Source: Leishmania martiniquensis
Lineage: Eukaryota > Euglenozoa > Kinetoplastea > Trypanosomatida > Trypanosomatidae
Length of the DNA: 64,000 nucleotides
Assembly: GCF_017916325.1 (NCBI RefSeq)
Contig: NC_090139.1
Location: 186,001-250,000, forward strand
Direction: 5' to 3'
Position 1 is the first letter of the stretch. Each line of letters begins with the position of its first letter. The notes beneath the pieces were generated by a model. It was given only the letters and a program-made list of their open reading frames with translations. It did no database searches and was not told the DNA's origin. The position numbers were made by a program, and so were the translations under genes. This document shows, in pieces, positions 1-10,447 of the stretch.

Positions 1-100
1 CACGCGCCCGCGGGCGAAACCGTCCGTTGCCCCATACCCCCCCTTTCCCTTCCGCATGACCCCCTCTCTTTGGACCTTCGCTCGGGGCAGGGAGACCTCC

Positions 101-3100
101 TCACAGCATTGCGTCACGCAACTTGCGCGTCGTCTCAACTTTTGACCTGGCCAGCGCGAGGAGCCGCAGCACACGGCGGGACTTCAGATGCAGCCAAACC
201 TCGTGCGCGAAAAGGTACAGGGAGCTTGCGAAACCGATGGGGAGGGCGACATTCGTGTACAGGTAGGCCATCTCGAAGGAGCGCTGGCCCAGCAGCGTGA
301 AGAGCAGCGCGACCTGGTTCGCCATCGTCCACCTTGTCGACGGCTGCGGCGCGGAGACGGAGTCGCCGTGACCCACACAGAAGGGTGGTATGAACCACAA
401 CATGTCCCGGAGGTGTAGCTGCGCCTTCGTGCAGCTGTACACGGCGAAGGAGGGTGGTACCGGCGTTGCGGTGCTCGCCATGTCAGTCGCGTACATGGTT
501 GCCGTCGCTGCCGAGCGGGCGATGCTGCGCCAAGACCAGGTAAAGTACATGAGCGACCACAGCGCCTGGAGGAAGAAGAAGAGCATAGTGAGGTACGTCC
601 AGACCATCAGGCGCTCAAGGCTTAATAGTTCACAACGCTGCCACGCCCACAGCTGCCGCTCCGCCGGCGCGGCGACGCGTGTGTGCTGCCGCCGTTGCCG
701 CTCTGCTCGGCGCTGCTGCTTGAGGCTGTAGAAGCGCTGCAGCCGCATGAGAAAATCGGGGACGTGAAGCTGATGAAGCGCGCCCTGTATCCAGGCGCGC
801 CACGTGGCCTTCAGGTGCGCCGTGGCGAGGAGACGCTGTAGCCGCCGGCCCAAGGACCAACACGACTGGTGAGAAAAGCTGCTAAGGTTGCCGCGGTAGG
901 CGAGGGTGCTTCTTCCAGTGGCGGGCAGACACGGCATCGCTGAGGGGGGAGGAGGCCCCTGCGATGGTTGGCGTGGAAGCTGCGGCAGCAGCGGATTGCA
1001 CGGGTTGCGGGTGAAGTCTGCCACTGCGGCAGAGGTCGGGGTCCGCAGGTGCGCCCCCGTAAAGCCACCACACGGAATGGCAGTGGCAAGGCCCCCCACC
1101 CCACTGGGCGTCTCAGCAGCCGGCGCGCTTTGCTCCGTTGCCTCTTGCATCACGCGCAGGACATCGCGTAGAGGCCCACGCGCTTCATCGCTAATAGCGA
1201 CCTCTTGGCCCTTGTCCTCGTCGAACCCCAAGATCTCGCTCTGACGCAGCAAGGCAGACGTCGCCGCACCGAACTCCTCGTCGTCCGCCGCTTCGTCGCC
1301 CCCGTCGCACAAGCCGGCTGCCATGAGCGTGAGGGACACGACGGGAAGTGTCGGGGTAGGATCCTCGACAGCGAAGATACTACACATTCGGCCCCCGCTG
1401 ACCAACGCAGTCGGCGGCGCCGCTGCATCTGGCCGCATAATAACTGGCTCCGGGACGTCGACGAACATCGCCGCATCTTGCTGGGGGTATGGGACGAAGG
1501 CGAGGCACCACGCCATCCAGCGAAGTCTGCGCAGCGCCGCAGCCGCTGCTGCCATTCGACGGGCGGCCTCCTCCTGCCCCTCTTCGCCTCTACCGCCCCC
1601 GGGACTACTAGCGTGTTGCAGCTGCTGAAGCGCGCGCCTGCGCAGCGTGTAGCCGCCGACCAACAGCGCCGCATACGCGGCCGTGCCCAGGAAGCTGGAG
1701 GGGATCAGCCAGAGCCACAGAGCCGTGTTCGTGCCGAATCTGAAGCTGTGGAAGGCGAAGTAAAAGTTAAGCGTGAAGCGCCACGTCGCGAGGCCGCTGC
1801 AAATCAGAAAGCCGAGCCCAAGGCCGAAGTACGTCATCGTTGGCGCGTGCCCGCCACGCCCGACACTGACGGAGTGGGTAAAAACAGCCGCAGCGGCACC
1901 GGTGGGTGACAGGAGAACCGAGTCCGTACGCGCAGCACCCGCCACTTCAGTCGGCGCCACCGCAGACGGCGGTATCGACACTGCTCCGCTCATGCCCCTC
2001 GCCAGGCTGCCGTCGCGGTGGCCAAGTCCGGTCAACCCCAGTGACGCGTGCCCCGTCGAGGACAGCGCAGAGAATGCAGAGGCATACGGGCATGCAGACG
2101 GTGTCATCGGTGACGCTGGGGAGCCTGCTGGGCAGCCGGCGCGATTATGACAGCTGCGCACGAGGCTCTCTGGAGGTCTGCTCTCTTCCCCGTCGAAAGC
2201 GCTGGGCCACGCCACGACGACACCACAGCCACCAACAGGGCCGGTAGGGCTGCCACCGACGTGCGCTTCACCATAGCCGTGCGGATTTTCTTGACCTGCC
2301 GGCGTGGTGAGCCGCGCGAACCGGTGGGGCGAAAGGGACGGGGTCGTTGTGCACGTCGTACTACTGCCGCCGCCGCCGCCAGGCGCGGAGTCGCTCACCA
2401 TCCCGCCGCCGGTGTGGCTCGCGAAGCGGCGCACGCTGCTTCCAGACTCAGAAGGGCAGCGACTCGCACTTGCGAGGTCTCGCATGGGTGTCGCACTCCC
2501 TGAGGTGGCAGCTCGTATCGTTGTGGTGACCGCGCACCGAGGGCTGACCAATGACTCTGTCGGGAGCAAGTTCAAGGACGCGAGCGGGTGGAAGAGGATG
2601 CGATGCGCAAGACCACTGCTCTTCGCGTTGCTGCTGCTACTGCCAGGGACACCTTGGCTGTTCAGTTCGCTGCCGATACCCCCAGCGCTGGGATTGCGCA
2701 ATGGTCGCAGACGCGGTCTTCTCGACAGCGACGAGAGGTGCAGCCCTGCCATCGTGGTCGATGCCGACGACAGGACCGCATCGTTGGCGTACTTCTTCGC
2801 AGTGGCGGGAGGTTGCGACGTGTACCGCCCGTCGATCGCGCGGTCTTCTTGCACAGATACCGGGCCAGCGCCATTGCTGCTGGGGCTAGCGGCGAAGGCT
2901 GTGCTGTACGCGTGAGGGCCGCTGTACAGGTTGTGAAGCTCTCGAGAGCCCTTCGGATTGCTTATCTGACGAAGACGCACGAGGCCCCAGCAGAGAAGAC
3001 CAGCAATGAGCAGCTCCAGCGCGAAGAGGGCTATATCCGGGTGGTTGCGCGACAAGGCGTGCAGGTGAAAGCGTGGCGAGACCGCCGCCGCCGGTGCAGC

Positions 3101-4705
3101 GCTCTGAGTCACATGCGGGATCAGTACCGGCAAGGCATACCACAAGAAAACGTGAGGGAGCAGCAGAGCCGCGAAAAACTTAACGAGGACGCGCCACAGT
3201 ATGTCGCGCTCGCACTCCCGGTAACCGACAGCGTCTACGGTTGTGCCGGTTCGCGCCCTCACCGCGCCGGGCGGCCATGGCGGGGGAGTGCCGTATCTCA
3301 TCACATGCCGCCTGGCGCTGGGGAAGGGCGGCGGCGGTGCCACGCGGCCATGGCGAGCACCGATGGAGACGCTAGCGGTGCTGTGCGTCCTCTCCGTGAG
3401 CGCCTCCGACGCCGCTACCGTCGCACGCAGCGAGGGCACAGCAGAGGCGGCGCGCGAAATAGCCGCTGCCGGTGACGTCGATGAGCGCAGTGGGCTCGGT
3501 TGCACCTTCGAGGAGCCTGAGGGTGTGCTCGACGCGGCGGCCGTCGTGGTGTGCGTGGCGGCAGCAGCGGACGGTGAAGAGGTGCGAGGGGCGTGGGGCG
3601 GCGACGCATCGAGCCTTTCGCTCACGGAGCGCAGAGGCGCAAGCGAGAGCTGCGACTGCTGCTGCGCCACCGTATGGAAGGCCGATGCTCCACTAGGCAT
3701 GCGGCTCAGGGAGCCCTGAACGCTGTTTGCCCGACTGTCGTGATCGGTGGCGTGTGGGGCGAGCGCAGCAGAGGTGGTCGTGGTGGTGCCAGCGGGAAGG
3801 GGTAAGGGGGCCTTATAGATATTCGTCGGCGCAATCACCCCTTTGACCTGCGCAGGGCGCCCCTGAAAGGGTAGACTTGTCTGCAGCGTGCACTTGGAGA
3901 GGGAGAGCTGACTTCCCTGCGGACTGAGCAGGGGTGCCGCAGTGGTGGCTGCTGATGCGCATCGGTCAGCTGAATCAACGTGCTCCATGGCTGGGGGTGG
4001 GGAGTAGGTGGCGTGGAAAGGGGCGATCGCATTGTTGCTCAAGCACGGGCAGCTCACATGGCGCTTAAGATGAGCTCCTGCTACGGTTGCCGCAGCGGCT
4101 TGCGGCGACTGAAAGCAATCGTCTTCAGTCGGTGTGGTTGTGGCACGGATAAACGGTCTTAGGGAGCAGCTCACGTATGACGACGTGGCCGCCGACGAGG
4201 AGGACTCGAGTGACACGGCCGCAGTGGAGATGCCGATGGTTACGGACTCCCAAGTCTGGGATGCCCTGGCTGGTGTGGCGGTGGTGTTCGAGAAGACGGC
4301 AGCGTGATCCGTCATCGGCGCGCAGGCGTCGTTGCGCACAGCCATGGCCACGGGCGCGTCACTAGCAGAGGCCGGGAACAACCTAATCGACTGCGGAACG
4401 GCATCCGGCTCTGCCGCCCGCTCCCCATCTGACGCCCTCACCGCTGCGGAGCATCGGCTCTTCCCGCTATTACTGTCTCTGACGCATTCATGACGCAGTG
4501 CCGTCAGCGACAGGGGCTTCGTGTTGCACGAGGAGGAGCCGCCGAGTACGCGCGGTGAGGGTGACGGTTTCGGCTGATGGTGATAGCGCGGCTGCATGAG
4601 CGGCATGGCTGAGCCGAGCTCGTGCAGTGCATTCAGCTCCTGTGGCGCGGGGACGCGCACGAAAAGGCAACGAAAAGATATAAGAAATGACCTGCGGTAC
4701 GCCAA
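101..4705 (-). CDS. Large polytopic membrane protein, function unknown (1534 aa)
   Basis: I do not recognise this protein. The first ~500 residues are low-complexity (Ser/Ala/Thr/Pro-rich) and probably disordered. Hydrophobic segments follow at about 505-530 and 550-575, a further pair at about 955-1022 around a short loop, and a C-terminal cluster at about 1362-1390 and 1462-1505. Gly/Ser-rich linkers of several hundred residues separate them, which suggests an integral membrane protein with long cytosolic inserts. The C-terminus is basic. The first in-frame ATG (4705) is used; Met34 and Met37 are alternatives. A pyrimidine tract on the minus strand ends at a candidate splice-acceptor AG at 4822-4823, which gives a leader of ~116 nt with one out-of-frame ATG at 4737. 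It is the last gene of the unit in this window, with its stop 100 bp from the window edge. Gene reality is well supported by length; the role is unknown. Confidence 0.8.
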   Translation of the reverse strand: MAYRRSFLISFRCLFVRVPAPQELNALHELGSAMPLMQPRYHHQPKPSPSPRVLGGSSSCNTKPLSLTALRHECVRDSNSGKSRCSAAVRASDGERAAEPDAVPQSIRLFPASASDAPVAMAVRNDACAPMTDHAAVFSNTTATPARASQTWESVTIGISTAAVSLESSSSAATSSYVSCSLRPFIRATTTPTEDDCFQSPQAAAATVAGAHLKRHVSCPCLSNNAIAPFHATYSPPPAMEHVDSADRCASAATTAAPLLSPQGSQLSLSKCTLQTSLPFQGRPAQVKGVIAPTNIYKAPLPLPAGTTTTTSAALAPHATDHDSRANSVQGSLSRMPSGASAFHTVAQQQSQLSLAPLRSVSERLDASPPHAPRTSSPSAAAATHTTTAAASSTPSGSSKVQPSPLRSSTSPAAAISRAASAVPSLRATVAASEALTERTHSTASVSIGARHGRVAPPPPFPSARRHVMRYGTPPPWPPGAVRARTGTTVDAVGYRECERDILWRVLVKFFAALLLPHVFLWYALPVLIPHVTQSAAPAAAVSPRFHLHALSRNHPDIALFALELLIAGLLCWGLVRLRQISNPKGSRELHNLYSGPHAYSTAFAASPSSNGAGPVSVQEDRAIDGRYTSQPPATAKKYANDAVLSSASTTMAGLHLSSLSRRPRLRPLRNPSAGGIGSELNSQGVPGSSSSNAKSSGLAHRILFHPLASLNLLPTESLVSPRCAVTTTIRAATSGSATPMRDLASASRCPSESGSSVRRFASHTGGGMVSDSAPGGGGGSSTTCTTTPSLSPHRFARLTTPAGQENPHGYGEAHVGGSPTGPVGGCGVVVAWPSAFDGEESRPPESLVRSCHNRAGCPAGSPASPMTPSACPYASAFSALSSTGHASLGLTGLGHRDGSLARGMSGAVSIPPSAVAPTEVAGAARTDSVLLSPTGAAAAVFTHSVSVGRGGHAPTMTYFGLGLGFLICSGLATWRFTLNFYFAFHSFRFGTNTALWLWLIPSSFLGTAAYAALLVGGYTLRRRALQQLQHASSPGGGRGEEGQEEAARRMAAAAAALRRLRWMAWCLAFVPYPQQDAAMFVDVPEPVIMRPDAAAPPTALVSGGRMCSIFAVEDPTPTLPVVSLTLMAAGLCDGGDEAADDEEFGAATSALLRQSEILGFDEDKGQEVAISDEARGPLRDVLRVMQEATEQSAPAAETPSGVGGLATAIPCGGFTGAHLRTPTSAAVADFTRNPCNPLLPQLPRQPSQGPPPPSAMPCLPATGRSTLAYRGNLSSFSHQSCWSLGRRLQRLLATAHLKATWRAWIQGALHQLHVPDFLMRLQRFYSLKQQRRAERQRRQHTRVAAPAERQLWAWQRCELLSLERLMVWTYLTMLFFFLQALWSLMYFTWSWRSIARSAATATMYATDMASTATPVPPSFAVYSCTKAQLHLRDMLWFIPPFCVGHGDSVSAPQPSTRWTMANQVALLFTLLGQRSFEMAYLYTNVALPIGFASSLYLFAHEVWLHLKSRRVLRLLALARSKVETTRKLRDAML

Positions 4706-5961
4706 TTCGCTTCTGTAGAATGGTTTTGAGCGTGCATGCGTGCCGTCACTCCGGCGGCGTGTTCACGTGTGGTGAGACCAACGGGGCGCACTCGCCAGCG
4801 AAAATGCGTATACCCGATTTGCTTTCACAGCGTCCGGGGGTCCAAGTGCGAGTGCGAGTGCGGGTGCGGGTGAGAGGGGGGAGGGGAGGGGAGGACGTGG
4901 AAGAGGGAGAGGAAGTGTGTGTGTGTGTGGAGGAGGGGGGAGAGAGTGGGAGGAGGCGAATGCGTTCGAGGAACACGCCGATATCACGCGAGCGAGACAC
5001 CCCATTCGGTCTCCGCCGATTCAGCCTTTGCCGTCGTTTGTGTTAATGAAATGCGTGCGCGATCGGATGGATTGCACGGAGGTCACACCAGCAGGGGGAA
5101 AAAGGGGGGGCGTCTTCTCGTGCAGGGGCATCAATGCACGTATGCATACATACGCTGAGGTGGTGTGAGCTGTCCCTCCCCTCCCCTCCCTCCGCTATGA
5201 GTGAAATGGCCGAAGCGCCCGCGCTTATGGTGTCCCCGCTGACCCCGCAGCCAGCACGAGCGAGGAGAGAGGGTGGTGGTGGCAACAGTGGTGGGCTTGG
5301 CTGGGTGGGTCACACACGAGGGAGGGAGGGAGGTGAGACGGAGACCGAAGGGATGCGTCCCAACAACATCAGCGCGCATCTTCCCCTTTTCCACAGCATC
5401 TCTTTTCGCTTGCATCGACGTCGGGTCAGGGCGGTGCCGCCCACGCCCGCCGGCATGGCCATCTTCTGAGCGCGACGAGCGTGTCTTGCGTGCATTAAGC
5501 GTACATATATCTCCGTCGTGTTGCGCCGGCGCTGCCAAATATATATATATATATTCCTCGCCGCTTCCAGAGAAAGGGTATCGCTCAGCGCTGGTGTTGC
5601 TCGTACGTACCCGCACCGTCTATTCTGCGCGGACGCATACGCGCGCGCAAGAGAGGGAACGATGTGCGGCGGTGTGTGTGTGTGTGAGCTCGAGGGGTAT
5701 TCAACGGTGCTGGAAGACAAGGCCATCGCGCCGAGGGGTCCTTGGCTGGTGTACAGCGGCCGACACGGGAGGAAGCAGAGGGAGGAGACGGCGTGAAGGG
5801 GTTCTTTGGGTGGAGGAAGCACGGGTCACAGACGTTGAAAATCGGTCCACTCGACACGCCGCCGCGCCACTTGCCCCGCCCCCCCTCCGCACTTCCACCG
5901 CTCTGCTCTGCCCTTCCTCCCGTCCCCCTCCGCTGCGGCGGTGACCCGATTTCCGGTGCTT
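4706..5961. other. Intergenic spacer with pyrimidine tract and (TA)n
   Basis: This spacer lies between the polytopic protein and the ankyrin-DHHC gene. It contains GAGG/GT-rich low-complexity DNA (about 4850-4950), a GAGGGAGG stretch near 5320 and a TA microsatellite at about 5539-5554. Open frames here are made of microsatellite-type residues and are not believed. It must hold the 3' UTR of the ankyrin-DHHC gene and the splice acceptor of the gene at 101-4705. Confidence 0.7.
4822..4913 (-). promoter_or_regulatory. Candidate trans-splice acceptor, pyrimidine tract plus AG
   Basis: On the minus strand a long C/T-rich run is followed by CAC/CCC repeats. The first AG after it is at 4822-4823, 116 nt before the chosen start at 4705. 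In trypanosomatids this arrangement directs spliced-leader addition and upstream polyadenylation. The assignment rests on pattern alone. Confidence 0.4.
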
Positions 5962-8900
5962 TCAGCCATCGTTGCCGACACCGCTCACGGACCGCAGGTA
6001 GAAGCGGTACATCTCCGTCGCCTTCCCCACCGCCGCCTCCCACTCCTGCTGCCGCCCCGCATCCGCCACCGTGGCTGCTAATACGTCCCCGCGACCAACG
6101 TCGGTGGAGCCGCGGCGGACCATCTCTTGGAAGATCTGCATCTCCAGCGCTGAGCCGATGTCGCCGTAGTACCCGGCCTCGCCACACTCTTCTCCGCCCC
6201 CCTCGGCTTGTGAAGCCGACTGCTGCTTCGGTTGCGCCGGCTCACGTCCCTGGCGAGGCTGCCCGGTGTTGACAGGCGCTGCCACTGCGGCTAGCGCTTC
6301 TCGCTGTTGCGCCCTCAGCGTCTGCGGAGCTCGGGCAGACGTGTCCTCACCCCGCCCAGCCGCTTCCGCCGTTTCTGCCGTCGTGGTGATGGCGCTCGTG
6401 GCGCCTGTTGCCGCTACCCCGGGCGAAGGACCAGCCCCACTTGTGTGGGGGCAAGACTGATGCTGTTGTCCGTGGCTGCTACAGCAGGTGTCGCCGCCCA
6501 TCAGTTGCCATCGTTGATGATCCTCGACGAGTTTCTGTAGGTATGGGTTGATCTTTGGAACCCGGTACACCTGCTGCGTGAGCGAGGACCAGCCGAAGAA
6601 TTCGCGGAGGTTCGCCCACTTGCCATGGTCGAACAGGCTGTAGACCACGTTGCCCAGTGTGAAGCAGTAGAGGCTGCTCTCGTCCTCGCAATGTTCAAGG
6701 TCGTACAAGGTCAAGCCACGGGCTATAGCGAGCAGCTGACTCATCAGGATATACGCGGTCGTCAGTATCATGAGGGGCAGGATCACCTGAGAGTACATGT
6801 AGACGAAGCGGCGCCCAGCCGTCATGCGTGTGGCAGCGTCCAGGGCGATCGCGCCGAAGGAGGGAGTGCCGACCGCCGTCGGTGATTCTCCCGCCATGCC
6901 CTTTGAGTGACGAATGTACTCGCGCGCGTAGTAATAGAAGCAGCACAGCATCGACAGCAGCGCAGCGTGCAGCCAGAGGAACGCGCGGTGGTTGCCGCCG
7001 CCGATGGCGGTGCATACGTAAGAGCAGAAGTGATCGTAGCGGAGCACGACACGCCGCATGTGTGGGCAGTACTGCGCTCGCAGCGGCTTTCTCACCATCG
7101 TGCGCAGGTCCATGCCGTAGAGCAGCTCTCCTGGGTAGTCGCCCTTCGCGCTCCGAAGACTGGCGTAGATGCCTTTGCGCTGCCCCTCTGTGCTCATCAC
7201 AAAGCCTGGAGAGGAGAAGAAAAGGACATGCACGGCCAGCACACCTGTGGCGGTGACGCTAGAGATGAGCCACCACTTCAGCCCGACGTAGTCCTCCAAG
7301 GTGACGCCGAGGTAACCGTAGTACCGAGAGGAGAGCCACAGAGACACCCCTTGCGTGACGATAAGGCCGATGCACAAGCCGGCATCACACAGAGGGCGAC
7401 GCTGAGCACGGTGGCTGTTGCGGCCGTGCATCCACAGGTAGGAGGCGCACACGAGCAGCAGTAAGGACAGCAGCATGAAGTTGCGAGTGAGGTGGCAGCA
7501 GGCGAGGTAGAAGACATGCGGCAGTAGGGCCGCTGCGACGAACTGTAGCACGCCCATCGGCGTGCAGAGCTGCCATATACCCGGCATCGACTCGTCGCGT
7601 AGCACCTTGTTGCGTGATTGCGCGGTGTTCGCGCGACTGTAGGCCATCAAAAGCGCTCGCACCTTGCGAGGGCTCTTCTCGAGCTGCCACTCACGAATGC
7701 GACGTCGAGCAGCGGCGGCACTGGCAGACGCGGGCCTGAGGAGCACAAGGAGCTCGTCTTTCCAGTACTGCTTCCATGACTGTACAAAGGACGACTGTGA
7801 CTGCGCGAGCTGCAGCGGGGTGGCGCCGCTGTCGTTCACTGCATGCACGTCGGCGCCTTTGCGGAGTAGCGCGCGCACAAGGGCCACATCAACGGTGCTC
7901 ACGGCGCAGTGCAGCGGCGTGTCACCGCTGTGCAAGGCGCGCATGCTGACGGCTTCGACTGTGGTGGCGACTTCGCCGCCGACGCCTCCACGAGGGATGT
8001 TTGTGTGACGCCCAGACGCCGCCGTGACGACGCTGACGGTGGGTGGCACTGCAGCGGCTGAGGATTGCGCGAGGCCCTGCGCGCTGTACGCGCCATCTAC
8101 CGCGCCGCCAGGGAAGCAGATCGGCGCCGTGCTGGATGTGCGTGAGCGGTTCGCTATGCCGTCCAGCACAGGGCTCCGCGCATCTGCAGGCGACACCGGG
8201 CCAGGCAGCTCGGGCGCTGGCGTTGCCGCCATCCCCGCATCATCGCTGCTGTTCACATCCAGGCCGATTTCCTCAATGAGGTACAGCGCAGCGTAGGTGT
8301 TGCCGAGGGAGCGGCACGCTGTGCACAGTAGCCGCTCCCGCACAGCCGCCTCATAGAACACCTCCTCGCCCATCCATGACCGCAGCGTCTCCATCACGTG
8401 CGGGTAGGCGACGGCGTAGCTCAACACCGTGCGCCCTCGCGCGTCCTGCAGGTTCACATCGGCACCCTTCTCCAGCAACAGCTTCACCACCCGCGTCCTC
8501 TGCCGTGCTGCGGCCACCATGAGCGGCGTCTTTCCCAACCCACCGCGCATGGCCGCATTCACATCCGCCCCGTTGTCGATAAGAAATGCGATGATGAGTT
8601 GATTCGTGCATAGCGGGTTCAAGACACAGCTTGTGCTGCTGCCGCCGCCGCCGCTTTCGTCACCGTCGTCGGCGACTTCGTTCTTGGGGCAAGACAAAGC
8701 GTGAAATGCGCGCACGTCGCCGACAGCACCGCTACCGCCGGCATTCTGACCGCTGTTGCCGCCACTCTGATAATCGGCGTCGCCCAGCATCTCGAGCGTG
8801 CCTGCCGCGGCAATGTGGAGCGCCGACGCGCCGTCCTCGTCCCGGGTGGCATTGATCGGCACGCCACTCATCAGGAATGTCGTCAGAAGCGCGAAGTCGG

Positions 8901-9081
8901 CGTCGCGCAGGACGCACTCAAAGAAAGAGTGCCGGTCTACGCGGGTATTGAGGAGGTCGATGGACTTGTCGCGGAATGGCGCCGCGCCAGGGTCTCGCGT
9001 ATTGCCTGCGTCGGGCTGCAGATAATAGAGAAGCGGCAGCGGACCGCCATTCCTTTCGATGGCCTCGTGGAATACCTGCAT
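5962..9081 (-). CDS. Ankyrin-repeat DHHC-family protein S-acyltransferase, DHFC variant (1039 aa)
   Basis: Probable protein palmitoyltransferase of the Akr1/HIP14 type, which transfers acyl chains to cysteines of substrate proteins at Golgi or other membranes. Ankyrin-type repeats lie at about residues 80-100, 165-225 and 380-420, with motifs such as GKTPLMVAAA, GADVNLQDARG and GDTPLHCAV. Hydrophobic segments follow at about 508-557 and 563-625, then the catalytic region at about 664-697, then two more membrane stretches at about 698-720 and 760-790. The active-site tetrapeptide is Asp-His-Phe-Cys (683-686), encoded at 7024-7035, instead of DHHC. Several zinc-binding cysteines of the usual Cys-rich domain are also replaced (by Met, Val and Ala), while the following GGGNHRAF keeps the family pattern. 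An upstream in-frame ATG at 9231 would add 50 low-complexity residues; Met51 (9081) starts a sensible helical sequence and is preferred. Family membership is firm; activity is inferred. Confidence 0.88.
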   Translation of the reverse strand: MQVFHEAIERNGGPLPLLYYLQPDAGNTRDPGAAPFRDKSIDLLNTRVDRHSFFECVLRDADFALLTTFLMSGVPINATRDEDGASALHIAAAGTLEMLGDADYQSGGNSGQNAGGSGAVGDVRAFHALSCPKNEVADDGDESGGGGSSTSCVLNPLCTNQLIIAFLIDNGADVNAAMRGGLGKTPLMVAAARQRTRVVKLLLEKGADVNLQDARGRTVLSYAVAYPHVMETLRSWMGEEVFYEAAVRERLLCTACRSLGNTYAALYLIEEIGLDVNSSDDAGMAATPAPELPGPVSPADARSPVLDGIANRSRTSSTAPICFPGGAVDGAYSAQGLAQSSAAAVPPTVSVVTAASGRHTNIPRGGVGGEVATTVEAVSMRALHSGDTPLHCAVSTVDVALVRALLRKGADVHAVNDSGATPLQLAQSQSSFVQSWKQYWKDELLVLLRPASASAAAARRRIREWQLEKSPRKVRALLMAYSRANTAQSRNKVLRDESMPGIWQLCTPMGVLQFVAAALLPHVFYLACCHLTRNFMLLSLLLLVCASYLWMHGRNSHRAQRRPLCDAGLCIGLIVTQGVSLWLSSRYYGYLGVTLEDYVGLKWWLISSVTATGVLAVHVLFFSSPGFVMSTEGQRKGIYASLRSAKGDYPGELLYGMDLRTMVRKPLRAQYCPHMRRVVLRYDHFCSYVCTAIGGGNHRAFLWLHAALLSMLCCFYYYAREYIRHSKGMAGESPTAVGTPSFGAIALDAATRMTAGRRFVYMYSQVILPLMILTTAYILMSQLLAIARGLTLYDLEHCEDESSLYCFTLGNVVYSLFDHGKWANLREFFGWSSLTQQVYRVPKINPYLQKLVEDHQRWQLMGGDTCCSSHGQQHQSCPHTSGAGPSPGVAATGATSAITTTAETAEAAGRGEDTSARAPQTLRAQQREALAAVAAPVNTGQPRQGREPAQPKQQSASQAEGGGEECGEAGYYGDIGSALEMQIFQEMVRRGSTDVGRGDVLAATVADAGRQQEWEAAVGKATEMYRFYLRSVSGVGNDG

Positions 9082-10447
9082 GCTGGCCGAGGCGAGAGCC
9101 GATGGAGATGGGCAGGGGAGGGTGCGTGCCTGCGCCTGCTTGTGAGTGTGTGTGCGTATGTGAAGTGAAGAATCAAAGGCGAAACGGCGGCCAGCGAGAG
9201 GAAGGCGCACACGTGACGCTGACGCAGGCAACAGTACGAAAGAGGTCCCCTAACCCCCCCTCCCTCCCCCTTGACGCTAGAGATGCGTAGAGCGCCCTAT
9301 GTGCGAGCGAGCGAGCGACGGAGGCAGGGAGCCGATTAGAGAGGACACAGGGGAATATACCCGTCTGCGCAAACGAGGGAGGTGCAGAGAGTGACTGCGC
9401 GCACGCACACACACACACACACAGAGGTGAGGAGACTCGCGGCAGGTGGAGGGGGCGTGAGAGGGTGCGTAAAGGAGTCGCTCAGAAGCACAGCGAACAG
9501 TCAGGAAACGAACAGCTCTGCGACACGGGTAAGAGGGACGGAGGCGGCGGATGGGGCGCGCCCGTGCGCGCGATGTGACACCGTTGATGATGTCCGAGCG
9601 GCGCGTTTTACAGCAACAAAAAAGGGGAGATGTTTGCGCGAAATGCAATGTGGGAGAGAGAGCAGTTTATGCTTGGGCGTGTGAGTGAGTCGGGGGAGGG
9701 GGGAGGCGCTGACCAGCTGCATTGACCTCACATCGAGCGCGTATGCCGGCGCGCCAGCAGCGCCCCAAGAGGTGTGAGAGACAGAGGCGGAATAGGAATA
9801 GACGGAGGACGAGCGAAGATGGTGATGGTGGTGTCAATGATGGGGATGCGCATGAGGGTGTCATCATGACGTGCGAGGTATGTGCACACGTGCTGGCCTG
9901 AACACGAGCGCCCTCGCTATTGAATGCTTTACCAGCGAGCACCGCTCTGCACCCCCACACAGACTGACACACACATATATTTGCACAGCAAAATAACACA
10001 TTACGGCGTAGCGGTGCAGCACTAACGGAGGACTGAAAGTGCCGCGCTTCACCAAGGGTGTGCGCGCCAAGACAGTGTAACGGAAGGCATGTGAATGCAG
10101 AGGCGGGCTGAGGGGGGGAGGAGGAGGAGGAGGGCGTGGGGCGGTGCGCCCGCAGAGGCAGAGGAGTGGTCAGTGTGTGTCGTCTTGGGAGGCGCCATGG
10201 CGCCGTGCTGTCACCGCCACGCATATTACCGTTCATTCTGTGTTCCACATCAGAGATGTTCATCGAGCTGCGGCAGGGGGGAGGGTGGGACGGCCAGCGG
10301 TGGGGCGCGCCTATGTAACGATACACATTCAACACGATCCCGGCTTACGCGCTCTCTTGTTGCTGACATTACTCCCGGCTCGGGCCGCTTTGCGCATCCC
10401 TGGATAGTCTGGCACACACGCACACGCACCAGTGGCGGGGGAGAGCG
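9082..10447. other. Intergenic spacer, no gene seen
   Basis: Low-complexity and microsatellite-like DNA: a CA run near 9409-9422, GAGCGAGC repeats near 9305 and a GGA-rich stretch near 10110-10135. Open frames on both strands are short, Ser/Arg/Pro-rich and mutually overlapping, with no domain pattern. It should carry the 5' leader of the ankyrin-DHHC gene and the 3' UTR of the 366-aa gene. Confidence 0.65.

Noticed and set aside
2588..3475. Plus-strand 295-aa open frame.
   Set aside because: Antisense shadow of the 1534-aa membrane protein; Arg/Ala-rich, no domains.
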